DNA from: Pollutibacter sp044353505
Lineage (GTDB): Bacteria; Bacteroidota; Bacteroidia; Chitinophagales; Chitinophagaceae
NCBI GenBank assembly: GCA_044353505.1
Contig: JBILBU010000007.1
Span: 10,309-74,308, forward strand
DNA: 64,000 nucleotides
Reading direction: 5' to 3'
The notes beneath the pieces are model-generated. The model did not search any database. It was not told the origin of the DNA and saw only the letters and a program-made list of their open reading frames with translations. This document shows positions 52,917 through 60,374 of this stretch, piece after piece. Both the position numbers and the translations under genes were made by a program. The stretch's first letter is position 1. The number at the start of each line of letters is the position of its first letter.

Positions 52917-54254
52917 TTGAAGAAGAAAATAATCATATTAGGCGGTGGCGAAAGCGGGGTTGGTGCAGCCTTGCTCTGCAAGCAGCAGGGCTATGATGTA
53001 TTCTTGTCTGATGCTGGGCAGTTGAAAAGTAATTATCAACAAGAGCTGGAAGAGAATGGCATTGCATTTGAACAGGGTGGTCATACTGCAGCAACAGTTC
53101 TTTCGGCAGATGAGGTGATGAAGAGTCCTGGTATCCCCAACAACAACAGCATGGTTATGGCGATTGTGGAAAATAAGATTCCCATCATCAGCGAAATGGA
53201 ACTGGCCTATCGCCACAAGGGCGAAAGCAGAATTATTGGAATTACTGGAAGCAATGGTAAAACCACCACCACTTCAATGATTTATCATATCTGTAAAGAA
53301 AGTGGAATCGACTGTGCAATGGTTGGAAATATTGGCATATCGATATCCCGACAAATCGCTGTTGATCCACGTCGTCTATATGTCGTGGAAATCAGCAGCT
53401 TTCAATTGGATGACATCATTTCATTCAGACCAGATGTTGCTGTACTTACAAATATTACGGAGGATCATCTCGACAGGTATGATCATGACTTTGAAAAATA
53501 TATCGCTTCAAAATTCAATATCGTTAAGAACCAGACTGAACAAGATTTCTTCATCTACAATGCAGATGATCCTGTAACCGTCAACTTTCTAAACAAATAT
53601 CCATTTCATTCTAAACCACTACCGATTAGTATGCAAAGAGAACAACCAAAAGGTGCCTTCATTAAAGACGGCATGATGCAGCTGAAGCAAGGTGAACCGT
53701 TGAGTATGAGCATCTACGATTTTGCGCTCAAGGGCAAACACAATCAGTACAATACCATGGCTGCTGCATTGGCTACTTCCTTGATTGGAATACGAAAGGA
53801 ACGTATCAGAGATGCTGTTTCTTCTTTTGAAAGCCTTGAGCACAGGATGGAAAAAGTAGCTACCGTCAGGGGTATTGATTTTATCAATGACTCAAAGGCT
53901 ACCAATGTGAACAGCACTTGGTATGCACTGGAGAGCATGGAGAGGCCGGTGACACTGATTCTTGGGGGTGTTGATAAAGGGAACGATTATGATCTGATCA
54001 AAGATATGGTAAGCGAAAAGGTGAAGACAATCATTTGCATGGGAGTTGATAATTCAAAGATCCATGCTGCATTCAGCGGGGTGGTTCCGAATATTATTGA
54101 TGCATCAAGTGCCGAGGAAGCGGTGAAGAAAGCGTATCAGGTTTCTGCCAAGGGAGATGTGGTGTTGTTGAGTCCGGCCTGCGCAAGTTTTGATTTGTTT
54201 AAAAACTATGAAGACAGGGGCGATCAATTTAAAAAAGCAGTAAAAGAATTATAA
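52917..54254 (+). CDS. murD: UDP-MurNAc-L-alanine:D-glutamate ligase MurD
   Basis: 445 residues assuming a TTG start at 52917. There is no in-frame ATG between the mraY stop and the family start KKKIIILGGGESGVGAALL, and the open frame upstream of 52917 lies inside mraY. The ATP loop is GITGSNGKTTTTSMIYHI, followed by VEISSFQLDDI and NITEDHLDRYDHDFEKYIASK, and the C-terminal domain has FINDSKATNVNSTWYALE and LILGGVDKGNDYD. MurD adds D-glutamate to UDP-MurNAc-L-Ala. Confidence 0.96.
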   Translation: MKKKIIILGGGESGVGAALLCKQQGYDVFLSDAGQLKSNYQQELEENGIAFEQGGHTAATVLSADEVMKSPGIPNNNSMVMAIVENKIPIISEMELAYRHKGESRIIGITGSNGKTTTTSMIYHICKESGIDCAMVGNIGISISRQIAVDPRRLYVVEISSFQLDDIISFRPDVAVLTNITEDHLDRYDHDFEKYIASKFNIVKNQTEQDFFIYNADDPVTVNFLNKYPFHSKPLPISMQREQPKGAFIKDGMMQLKQGEPLSMSIYDFALKGKHNQYNTMAAALATSLIGIRKERIRDAVSSFESLEHRMEKVATVRGIDFINDSKATNVNSTWYALESMERPVTLILGGVDKGNDYDLIKDMVSEKVKTIICMGVDNSKIHAAFSGVVPNIIDASSAEEAVKKAYQVSAKGDVVLLSPACASFDLFKNYEDRGDQFKKAVKEL

Positions 54255-54269
54255 TCAGGTATATATAAT

Positions 54270-55517
54270 ATGCAGGGAGACGGACTAGATATGAAACAAT
54301 ATTCGCTTGGCAACTTGTCGCGTCGCACGCGCGGCGACAAGGTCATCTGGGCAATTGTTGTATTGCTCACCATGATGAGCTTACTAGCCGTATACAGCAG
54401 TACGGGTACCCTTGCTTATAAATTATCTAAGAGCACAGAGTCTTATCTATTTAAACAGATTGTATTCATCGCTGTGGGTGTTGCCATCATCTATTTCGCA
54501 CACTTGGTCAATTACACGATGTATTCCAAAGTGGCTCAGATATTGTTTATCATTTCAATCCCACTCTTACTCTACACATTATTTTTCGGAACCAACCTAA
54601 ATGATGCAAACAGATGGATAAGGCTTCCAATCATTAATCTTACTTTTCAAACTTCTGATCTTGCTAAGCTTGCATTGTTTATGTATCTCAGCAGGCAGCT
54701 CAGCAAGCGACAAGAAACCATCAAAGAATTCAAAGCAGGATTTCTACATCTTATACTTCCTATTATTGCAATCTGTGGATTGATCGCACCTGCAAATCTT
54801 TCCACTGCATTGCTCACTGGAGCAACTAGCCTGGTGCTCCTATTTATTGGAAGAGCAAGCCTGAAACATCTTGGACTGGTTATCCTCATTGCAGCAGTGC
54901 CTATCGCCATGTTGATTGGATTTGCCAAGTTTTATTATAATGAGGCAGAAAAAAAATCAGATCCGCTACCTTCTGCGCTTACCAAGGGTAGGGTGGAAAC
55001 CTGGGTTAAGCGTGTACAAAGTTTTATGTATGCTGATAAGCAGGAATCATCCTATCAAGTACAGCAAGCAAAGATTGCAATCGCCAAGGGAAGCTGGCTT
55101 GGCTTGGGTCCGGGTAATAGCGAAGCAAGGAACTTTTTGCCTCATCCATATTCAGATTTTATTTATTCCATCATCATTGAGGAATACGGACTCGTTGGCG
55201 GGGCCTTAATCATGATTATTTATTTATTGTTCTTATACCGATGTATCCGGATCGTGAAGAAGTGCCCTTATGCCTTTGGAGCATTTCTTGCACTGGCATT
55301 GAGCTTTACACTGGTCATACAGGCTATGGCTAATATGGCGGTAAACGTAAATCTCTTTCCTGTGACAGGAGTAACTCTGCCACTGGTGAGTATGGGAGGA
55401 AGTTCATTTCTCTTTACCTGTTTGTCGATCGGAATTATACTCAGCGTGGCAAGAAATGTGGAGAAGCTTGAAGGAAAAGCAGAACCAGATGTAGCGAAGG
55501 AGGCTAGTGCATCATGA
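54270..55517 (+). CDS. ftsW: Septal peptidoglycan glycosyltransferase FtsW (SEDS)
   Basis: 415 residues with about ten membrane helices. SEDS marks are FGTNLNDANRWIRLPIINLTFQTSDLAKLALFMYL, NLSTALLTGATSLVLLFIG, WLGLGPGNSEARNFLPHPYSDFIYSIIIEEYGLVGG with its catalytic Asp, and VTLPLVSMGGSSFLF. FtsW polymerises septal glycan from lipid II together with FtsI. An alternative start is the ATG at 54291 (MKQYSLGNL), preceded by a GGGAG-like sequence. Its last 4 bases overlap murG. Confidence 0.96.
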   Translation: MQGDGLDMKQYSLGNLSRRTRGDKVIWAIVVLLTMMSLLAVYSSTGTLAYKLSKSTESYLFKQIVFIAVGVAIIYFAHLVNYTMYSKVAQILFIISIPLLLYTLFFGTNLNDANRWIRLPIINLTFQTSDLAKLALFMYLSRQLSKRQETIKEFKAGFLHLILPIIAICGLIAPANLSTALLTGATSLVLLFIGRASLKHLGLVILIAAVPIAMLIGFAKFYYNEAEKKSDPLPSALTKGRVETWVKRVQSFMYADKQESSYQVQQAKIAIAKGSWLGLGPGNSEARNFLPHPYSDFIYSIIIEEYGLVGGALIMIIYLLFLYRCIRIVKKCPYAFGAFLALALSFTLVIQAMANMAVNVNLFPVTGVTLPLVSMGGSSFLFTCLSIGIILSVARNVEKLEGKAEPDVAKEASAS

Positions 55518-56620
55518 AACTGAAAAAAATCATCATAGCAGGTGGAGGAACAGGGGGACATATTTTCCCGGCTATTGCAGTGGCCAATGCATTGCGTAGA
55601 ATTGATGCTGGTATTGAAATATTGTTTGTTGGTGCAAAGGGTAAGATGGAAATGGAAAAAGTTCCGCTTGCGGGATATCGTATAGAGGGACTTGATATTG
55701 CAGGTTTCAACCGTTCTTCCTTGCTCAAAAACTGGAGTCTTCCATTCAAGCTGATCAAGAGCTATTTCCAGGTGAAAAGAATATTTAAATCATTTCAACC
55801 TGATGCTGCTTTTGGTGTTGGCGGTTACTCAAGTTTCCCGGTACTGAAGTATGCGCAACGAAATGGCATTGCCACTTTCTTGCACGAAGCAAATTCTTTT
55901 GCAGGAAAATCCAATATGATGTTGGGTAAGCATGCCAACTTAATCATGGTTGCCAGTGCAGGCATGGAAAGGTTTTTCCCTACTGAAAAAATCTGCATCA
56001 CTGGAAATCCAGTACGAAGTGAAATATCCCACTCTACAGTGTTGCGTTCGGAAGCATTTGAATTTTTTAGATTGAAGGAGGATATGCCAACCTTGCTTGT
56101 TATCGGTGGAAGTCAGGGTGCACAAAGCATCAATAAAGCCATCACTACAGGTATGGCTGCACTACTTCAGGCTGGAGTACAAGTGATCTGGCAAACAGGA
56201 AAGGGAAACCTTGATGTTATCCCTGATCCGATGAGAAGCAGGAGGGAAGTCTGCGCCACCGAGTTTATCACCAAAATGAACTATGCCTATACTGCTGCTG
56301 ATCTTGTGGTGTCGAGGTCTGGGGCAATTGCGCTTGCAGAGATTTGTGCATTTAAAAAGCCTTCAATCCTTGTCCCATTGCCTCATGCAGCAGAGGATCA
56401 CCAAACAGTGAACGCCTCTGTTTTAGTAAACAATGGTGCGGCATGGATGGTGAGGGATAGCGAGGTAACTGATCAACTTATTGATAAAGCAATTGCCTTG
56501 ATAGGGGATAAAGAAAAATGTAAAGCCTTTGGTGAAGCAGCAGGAAAATTATTTGTTTCGGATGCTGACATGCTCATTGCAAATAAAATAATTGAAACCC
56601 TGGATAAAAAGAATGGCTGA
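55514..56620 (+). CDS. murG: UDP-GlcNAc:lipid I N-acetylglucosaminyltransferase MurG
   Basis: 368 residues, peripheral membrane GT28 enzyme that turns lipid I into lipid II. Both glycine-rich motifs are present: IIAGGGTGGHIFPAIAVANAL at the start, FGVGGYSSFPVLKYAQ in the first half, LVIGGSQGAQSIN, and the UDP-binding VVSRSGAIALAEICAFKKPSILVPLPHAAEDHQ. Its start overlaps the ftsW stop (ATGA) and its end overlaps murC by 8 bases, so translation is probably coupled along the cluster. Confidence 0.98.
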   Translation: MKLKKIIIAGGGTGGHIFPAIAVANALRRIDAGIEILFVGAKGKMEMEKVPLAGYRIEGLDIAGFNRSSLLKNWSLPFKLIKSYFQVKRIFKSFQPDAAFGVGGYSSFPVLKYAQRNGIATFLHEANSFAGKSNMMLGKHANLIMVASAGMERFFPTEKICITGNPVRSEISHSTVLRSEAFEFFRLKEDMPTLLVIGGSQGAQSINKAITTGMAALLQAGVQVIWQTGKGNLDVIPDPMRSRREVCATEFITKMNYAYTAADLVVSRSGAIALAEICAFKKPSILVPLPHAAEDHQTVNASVLVNNGAAWMVRDSEVTDQLIDKAIALIGDKEKCKAFGEAAGKLFVSDADMLIANKIIETLDKKNG

Positions 56621-57983
56621 CTTGATTAACATATCAGATATTAAAAAGGCCTATTTCATTGGGATAGGGGGCATAGGCATGAGTGCACTGGCTAGGTACT
56701 TCCATAGCAGGGGTGTGGCTGTTTCAGGATACGACAGAACGCCTACTGCACTTACAGAAAAGTTGGTTGAAGAGGGCATGCCGGTAAATTATGTTGACGA
56801 TGCATCACTTGCGCCAACTGATGCAGATATCGTAGTGTACACGCCAGCTATTCCTTCAGACAATGCCATCATTGAACACTACAGAAGGTCTTCGATTCCG
56901 CTACTCAAGCGCAGCGATGTACTGGAAATCATATCAAAGAATACATACAATATATGTGTTGCCGGTACACATGGAAAAACAACCATCAGTACCATGGTGG
57001 CCTATATCCTTCGTGATTCAGGTTATGGATGTACTGCATTCCTTGGCGGCATCTCCACCAACTACAACACCAATTTCTGGAGTCACCCAAATCAGGTTTG
57101 TGTAATCGAAGCGGATGAATACGACAGAAGTTTCTTGAAGCTCTATCCAAATATTATTTCTATCTCATCTATGGATCCGGACCACCTCGATATCTATGGC
57201 ACCGCAGAAGAAATGGAAAAAACATTTATTCAGTTTGCCAATAATCTGAAAGAAAACGGACTCCTCATTTCTCACAAGGGATTGAAGCGTGAGGGAGATT
57301 TTACAGCTGCACATCACCTGACCTATCATTTAAATAACCAGACCGCCAATATCAAAACAACATCACTCAGTATTCACGATGGTGCTTTTGTATATGATGT
57401 GATGGGTGAGGGATGGACGATAACTGGACTGCAATTGAATATGGGCGGGATGCACAACGTGGAGAACAGTCTGGTTGCAATTGCCATAGCAAAGCATTTG
57501 GGTATTGATGACGAAAAGATTCGTACTGCGCTGGCTTCATTCAAAGGAGTAAGAAGGCGTTTTGAATATGTCATTAAAACAAATGATATGGTCTTTATCG
57601 ATGATTATGCACATCATCCGGAAGAGTTGCGGGCATTGATCACAGGCGCTAAAGCAATGTATCCGAACAAGAAATGTACGGTTGTTTTTCAGCCACACCT
57701 TTTTACACGCACGAGAGATCTTGTCGATGGATTTGCTGAAACACTTTCCATGGCGGATGAAGTACTGTTGTTGCCAATTTATCCCGCAAGAGAATTGCCA
57801 ATTGCAGGTGTAAACAGTGAGATGATCATCTCAAAAATGTCAGGTAAAGTGAAATTGATAGAAAAGGAAGCATTAATAGCCTATCTCTCTGAAGCAACTC
57901 CTGAGTTGTTAATCACAGCAGGTGCTGGAGACATAGATAAATTGGTTGAACCCATAAAAGAAAAATTGCAACAGATCGCATGA
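56613..57983 (+). CDS. murC: UDP-MurNAc:L-alanine ligase MurC
   Basis: 456 residues from the ATG at 56613. The frame runs further upstream inside murG, but the family start KAYFIGIGGIGMSALARYFHSRG begins 13 residues after this Met. The ATP loop is VAGTHGKTTISTMVAYIL, and EADEYDRSFL, SSMDPDHLDIYG, RRFEYV and DDYAHHPEEL follow. MurC adds L-alanine to UDP-MurNAc, the first amino acid of the stem peptide. It overlaps ftsQ by 4 bases. Confidence 0.97.
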   Translation: MADLINISDIKKAYFIGIGGIGMSALARYFHSRGVAVSGYDRTPTALTEKLVEEGMPVNYVDDASLAPTDADIVVYTPAIPSDNAIIEHYRRSSIPLLKRSDVLEIISKNTYNICVAGTHGKTTISTMVAYILRDSGYGCTAFLGGISTNYNTNFWSHPNQVCVIEADEYDRSFLKLYPNIISISSMDPDHLDIYGTAEEMEKTFIQFANNLKENGLLISHKGLKREGDFTAAHHLTYHLNNQTANIKTTSLSIHDGAFVYDVMGEGWTITGLQLNMGGMHNVENSLVAIAIAKHLGIDDEKIRTALASFKGVRRRFEYVIKTNDMVFIDDYAHHPEELRALITGAKAMYPNKKCTVVFQPHLFTRTRDLVDGFAETLSMADEVLLLPIYPARELPIAGVNSEMIISKMSGKVKLIEKEALIAYLSEATPELLITAGAGDIDKLVEPIKEKLQQIA

Positions 57984-58900
57984 TAAAAAAGAAGACCATA
58001 TTTAAAATACTAAACATCATTGTTTGGGCCGCAATTGGCTCGGGTGTGTTGGTATTGTTGGTCAGTGCCGTCAAGAAAGAGCGTGCTGAACGTTGCAGCA
58101 ATGTGCTGGTTGAGTTCAACGAGGAACAATCATTCAGGATGCTTGATGAAGCAGAGATTATGTCTGCACTTTTCCCAGATCAGAAGCGCAATCATCCAAA
58201 GGGTAAGGCAATCAATTTTGCAGACATCTACAGCCTGGAAAAACAGTTGGAAAAGAATCCTTGGATCCTGAACGCAGATCTGTTTTTTGACCAACAGCAT
58301 GTTCTTCACATTATGGTGTCTCAACGCATTCCAGTGGCCAGGTTGTTTACGCCAGAGGGGAATTCTGTATATATGGACAATGCCTTCAAAGTTCTTCCAT
58401 TAAAGGGCAGTGACGTGATCTCACTTCCAGTCTTTACGAATTTTTATATCCATCCTGCACAGGCATCTTCAGCTGATTCAGTATTAATGAGTCGCGTTGT
58501 TGGATTGGCAGAATATATTTCTAAGGATAAATTTTTAATGGCACAGGTTGAGCAAATTAACATCAACCCCGACAATAGTTTTGAGCTGGTAACACAAGTG
58601 GGTGATCAGGCAGTGTTGCTTGGAAGCAGAAGTGATTGGGAAAATCTATTTCCAAAACTTCAGGCGCTCTATACCCGCCTCAACAATGAGGATGGATGGA
58701 GTAAATATTCGAGCATCGATCTTCAGTTTAAAGACCAGGTAGTTTGCGTAAAAAGGCAAAGCAGCTTCAAGGTAGTCGATAGCACGACTCTGCCGATTGA
58801 TTCATTGGGTGTTAATCCTAATTCTCCAGTTCCTCAGCCAATTGTTACCCCTATTAATTTAAAAATAGATTCAAAAAATAAAGTAAACAGACAGCTATGA
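57980..58900 (+). CDS. ftsQ: Cell division protein FtsQ
   Basis: 306 residues with a short cytoplasmic start, one membrane helix (IFKILNIIVWAAIGSGVLVLLVSAV, about 5-29) and a periplasmic region with a POTRA-like first part (about 45-110) and the FtsQ beta domain after it (NPWILNADLFFDQQHVLHIMVSQRIPVARLF). The C-terminal 35 residues are low complexity and rich in Pro, Ser and Asn. The gene sits between murC and ftsA with 4-base overlaps on both sides, the standard place for ftsQ. It belongs to the FtsQLB complex that controls FtsWI. Confidence 0.93.
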   Translation: MIKKKTIFKILNIIVWAAIGSGVLVLLVSAVKKERAERCSNVLVEFNEEQSFRMLDEAEIMSALFPDQKRNHPKGKAINFADIYSLEKQLEKNPWILNADLFFDQQHVLHIMVSQRIPVARLFTPEGNSVYMDNAFKVLPLKGSDVISLPVFTNFYIHPAQASSADSVLMSRVVGLAEYISKDKFLMAQVEQININPDNSFELVTQVGDQAVLLGSRSDWENLFPKLQALYTRLNNEDGWSKYSSIDLQFKDQVVCVKRQSSFKVVDSTTLPIDSLGVNPNSPVPQPIVTPINLKIDSKNKVNRQL

Positions 58901-60258
58901 CAAACGAGCAACCTATCATCGTCGGACTTGACATCGGTACAACTAAGATCGCTGCTATTGCGGGTAAAAAGAATGAATTTGGTAAGCTGGAAATCCTTGG
59001 CTTTGGCCTTGCGAGCAGCAATGGTGTGCAACACGGCATGGTGTTGAATATCGACCAAACCATTAGGGCAATTGAAACAGCATTGAAGAACTGTTACGAA
59101 TCAAATCCTGGATTGGAGATCAATGAAGTGTATGTTGGTATTGCAGGACATCATATTAAGAGTCTGCAAACCCGTGGAGATATCGTTCGTCGTTCTACGG
59201 ATGACGAGATCAAGCAAGTTGAGATCGACCAGTTGATTGCGGATCAATACAAAACATATATCCCTGCAGGTGATCAAATCATCGACGTTATCCCTCAGGA
59301 ATATACGGTTGACAATATTCAGAATATTGCTGATCCAATTGGGTACACTGGTGTAAAGATTGGCGCCAACTTTCATATCATCACGGGTGATAAGAATGCT
59401 ATCCGCAACATCAATAGAAGTGTTGAAAAAGCTGGTCTTCGTGTAAAAGACCTGATGCTTCAACCACTCGCATCTTCTGCAGCAGTAATGAGCGATCAAG
59501 ATATAGAAGCTGGTATCGCAATACTCGATATCGGTGGCGGTACAACTGACCTTGCCGTATTTTATGAAGGCATACTCAAGCACACCGCAGTGATACCTTT
59601 TGGCGGAGAAAACATTACGAATGACATCAAACTCGGATTGGGCGTACTCAAGACCCAAGCAGAATTGATGAAGGTGCAATACGGTAGCGCACTCGCTGAT
59701 GCGGCACAAAACAATGCGTTTATTAAAATACCTGGATTGCGTGGGTTGCCTTCCCGTGAAATCAGTGTAAAAAATCTTGCCTCCATCATTCAGGCAAGAA
59801 TGAGTGAGATCCTTGCATTTGTAACCTTCCATCTTAAGCAAGTTGGACTAGACAATAAAATGCTCAACGGCGGTATAGTACTTACTGGTGGAGGATCTCA
59901 GCTTAAGCACCTGATTCAGCTTACAGAATATGCAACCGGACTCAACGCACGCATTGGTTATCCTAATGAACACCTCGCAGCAAGTCATATTGAAGAATTG
60001 GAAAAGCCAATGTATTCAACCTGCATCGGCCTTATTCTTAAAGGGTATAATGTGTATGAGAACAACCAAAACAGATTGAATCCGGAAGAGAAGCGCGTTG
60101 TGTTTAGACGACCTGCTGTTGCAGATGCTGCAGATGCAGAACAAGTGGTAATCTCGGCAGTGCCCGTAGGCGGACGAAAAACACTCGGTGATTTTATGAA
60201 TTCAATAAAAGACGGACTGATAGACCTTTTTAAAGAGGAGGGGGATAGGAGTTTGTAA
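58897..60258 (+). CDS. ftsA: Cell division protein FtsA
   Basis: 453 residues. FtsA is the actin-like protein that tethers FtsZ filaments to the membrane. The nucleotide pocket is seen as IIVGLDIGTTKIAAIAG, the 1C domain includes VYVGIAGHHIKS, and AILDIGGGTTDLAVFYEG, IPFGGENITNDIKLGLG and VLTGGGSQLKHLIQL are present. The C-terminal end GDFMNSIKDGLIDLFKEEGDRSL is a likely amphipathic membrane-binding helix. The stop is followed directly by the repeat element that separates it from ftsZ by 116 bases. Confidence 0.97.
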   Translation: MTNEQPIIVGLDIGTTKIAAIAGKKNEFGKLEILGFGLASSNGVQHGMVLNIDQTIRAIETALKNCYESNPGLEINEVYVGIAGHHIKSLQTRGDIVRRSTDDEIKQVEIDQLIADQYKTYIPAGDQIIDVIPQEYTVDNIQNIADPIGYTGVKIGANFHIITGDKNAIRNINRSVEKAGLRVKDLMLQPLASSAAVMSDQDIEAGIAILDIGGGTTDLAVFYEGILKHTAVIPFGGENITNDIKLGLGVLKTQAELMKVQYGSALADAAQNNAFIKIPGLRGLPSREISVKNLASIIQARMSEILAFVTFHLKQVGLDNKMLNGGIVLTGGGSQLKHLIQLTEYATGLNARIGYPNEHLAASHIEELEKPMYSTCIGLILKGYNVYENNQNRLNPEEKRVVFRRPAVADAADAEQVVISAVPVGGRKTLGDFMNSIKDGLIDLFKEEGDRSL

Positions 60259-60362
60259 GAAGTTGAAGGTGTTTAAGCAGTTGAAGCGGTTTAAGTTCCA
60301 GCCTCTTCAACCTCTTCAACCCCTTCAACCCCCTCAACCTCTTCAACCCATTAAACTACTAA
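60259..60362. repeat. Nonamer inverted-repeat element between ftsA and ftsZ
   Basis: The left arm (about 60260-60296) has GTTGAAG and GTTTAAG units. The right arm (60301-60357) has CTTCAACCT/CTTCAACCC units and ends in TTAAACTAC. The arms can pair into a long hairpin in DNA or RNA. It begins directly after the ftsA stop and ends 12 bases before the ftsZ ATG, with no terminator or clear promoter between, so it should lie in the ftsA-ftsZ mRNA. Confidence 0.9.
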
Positions 60363-60374
60363 AACCCACAATAA

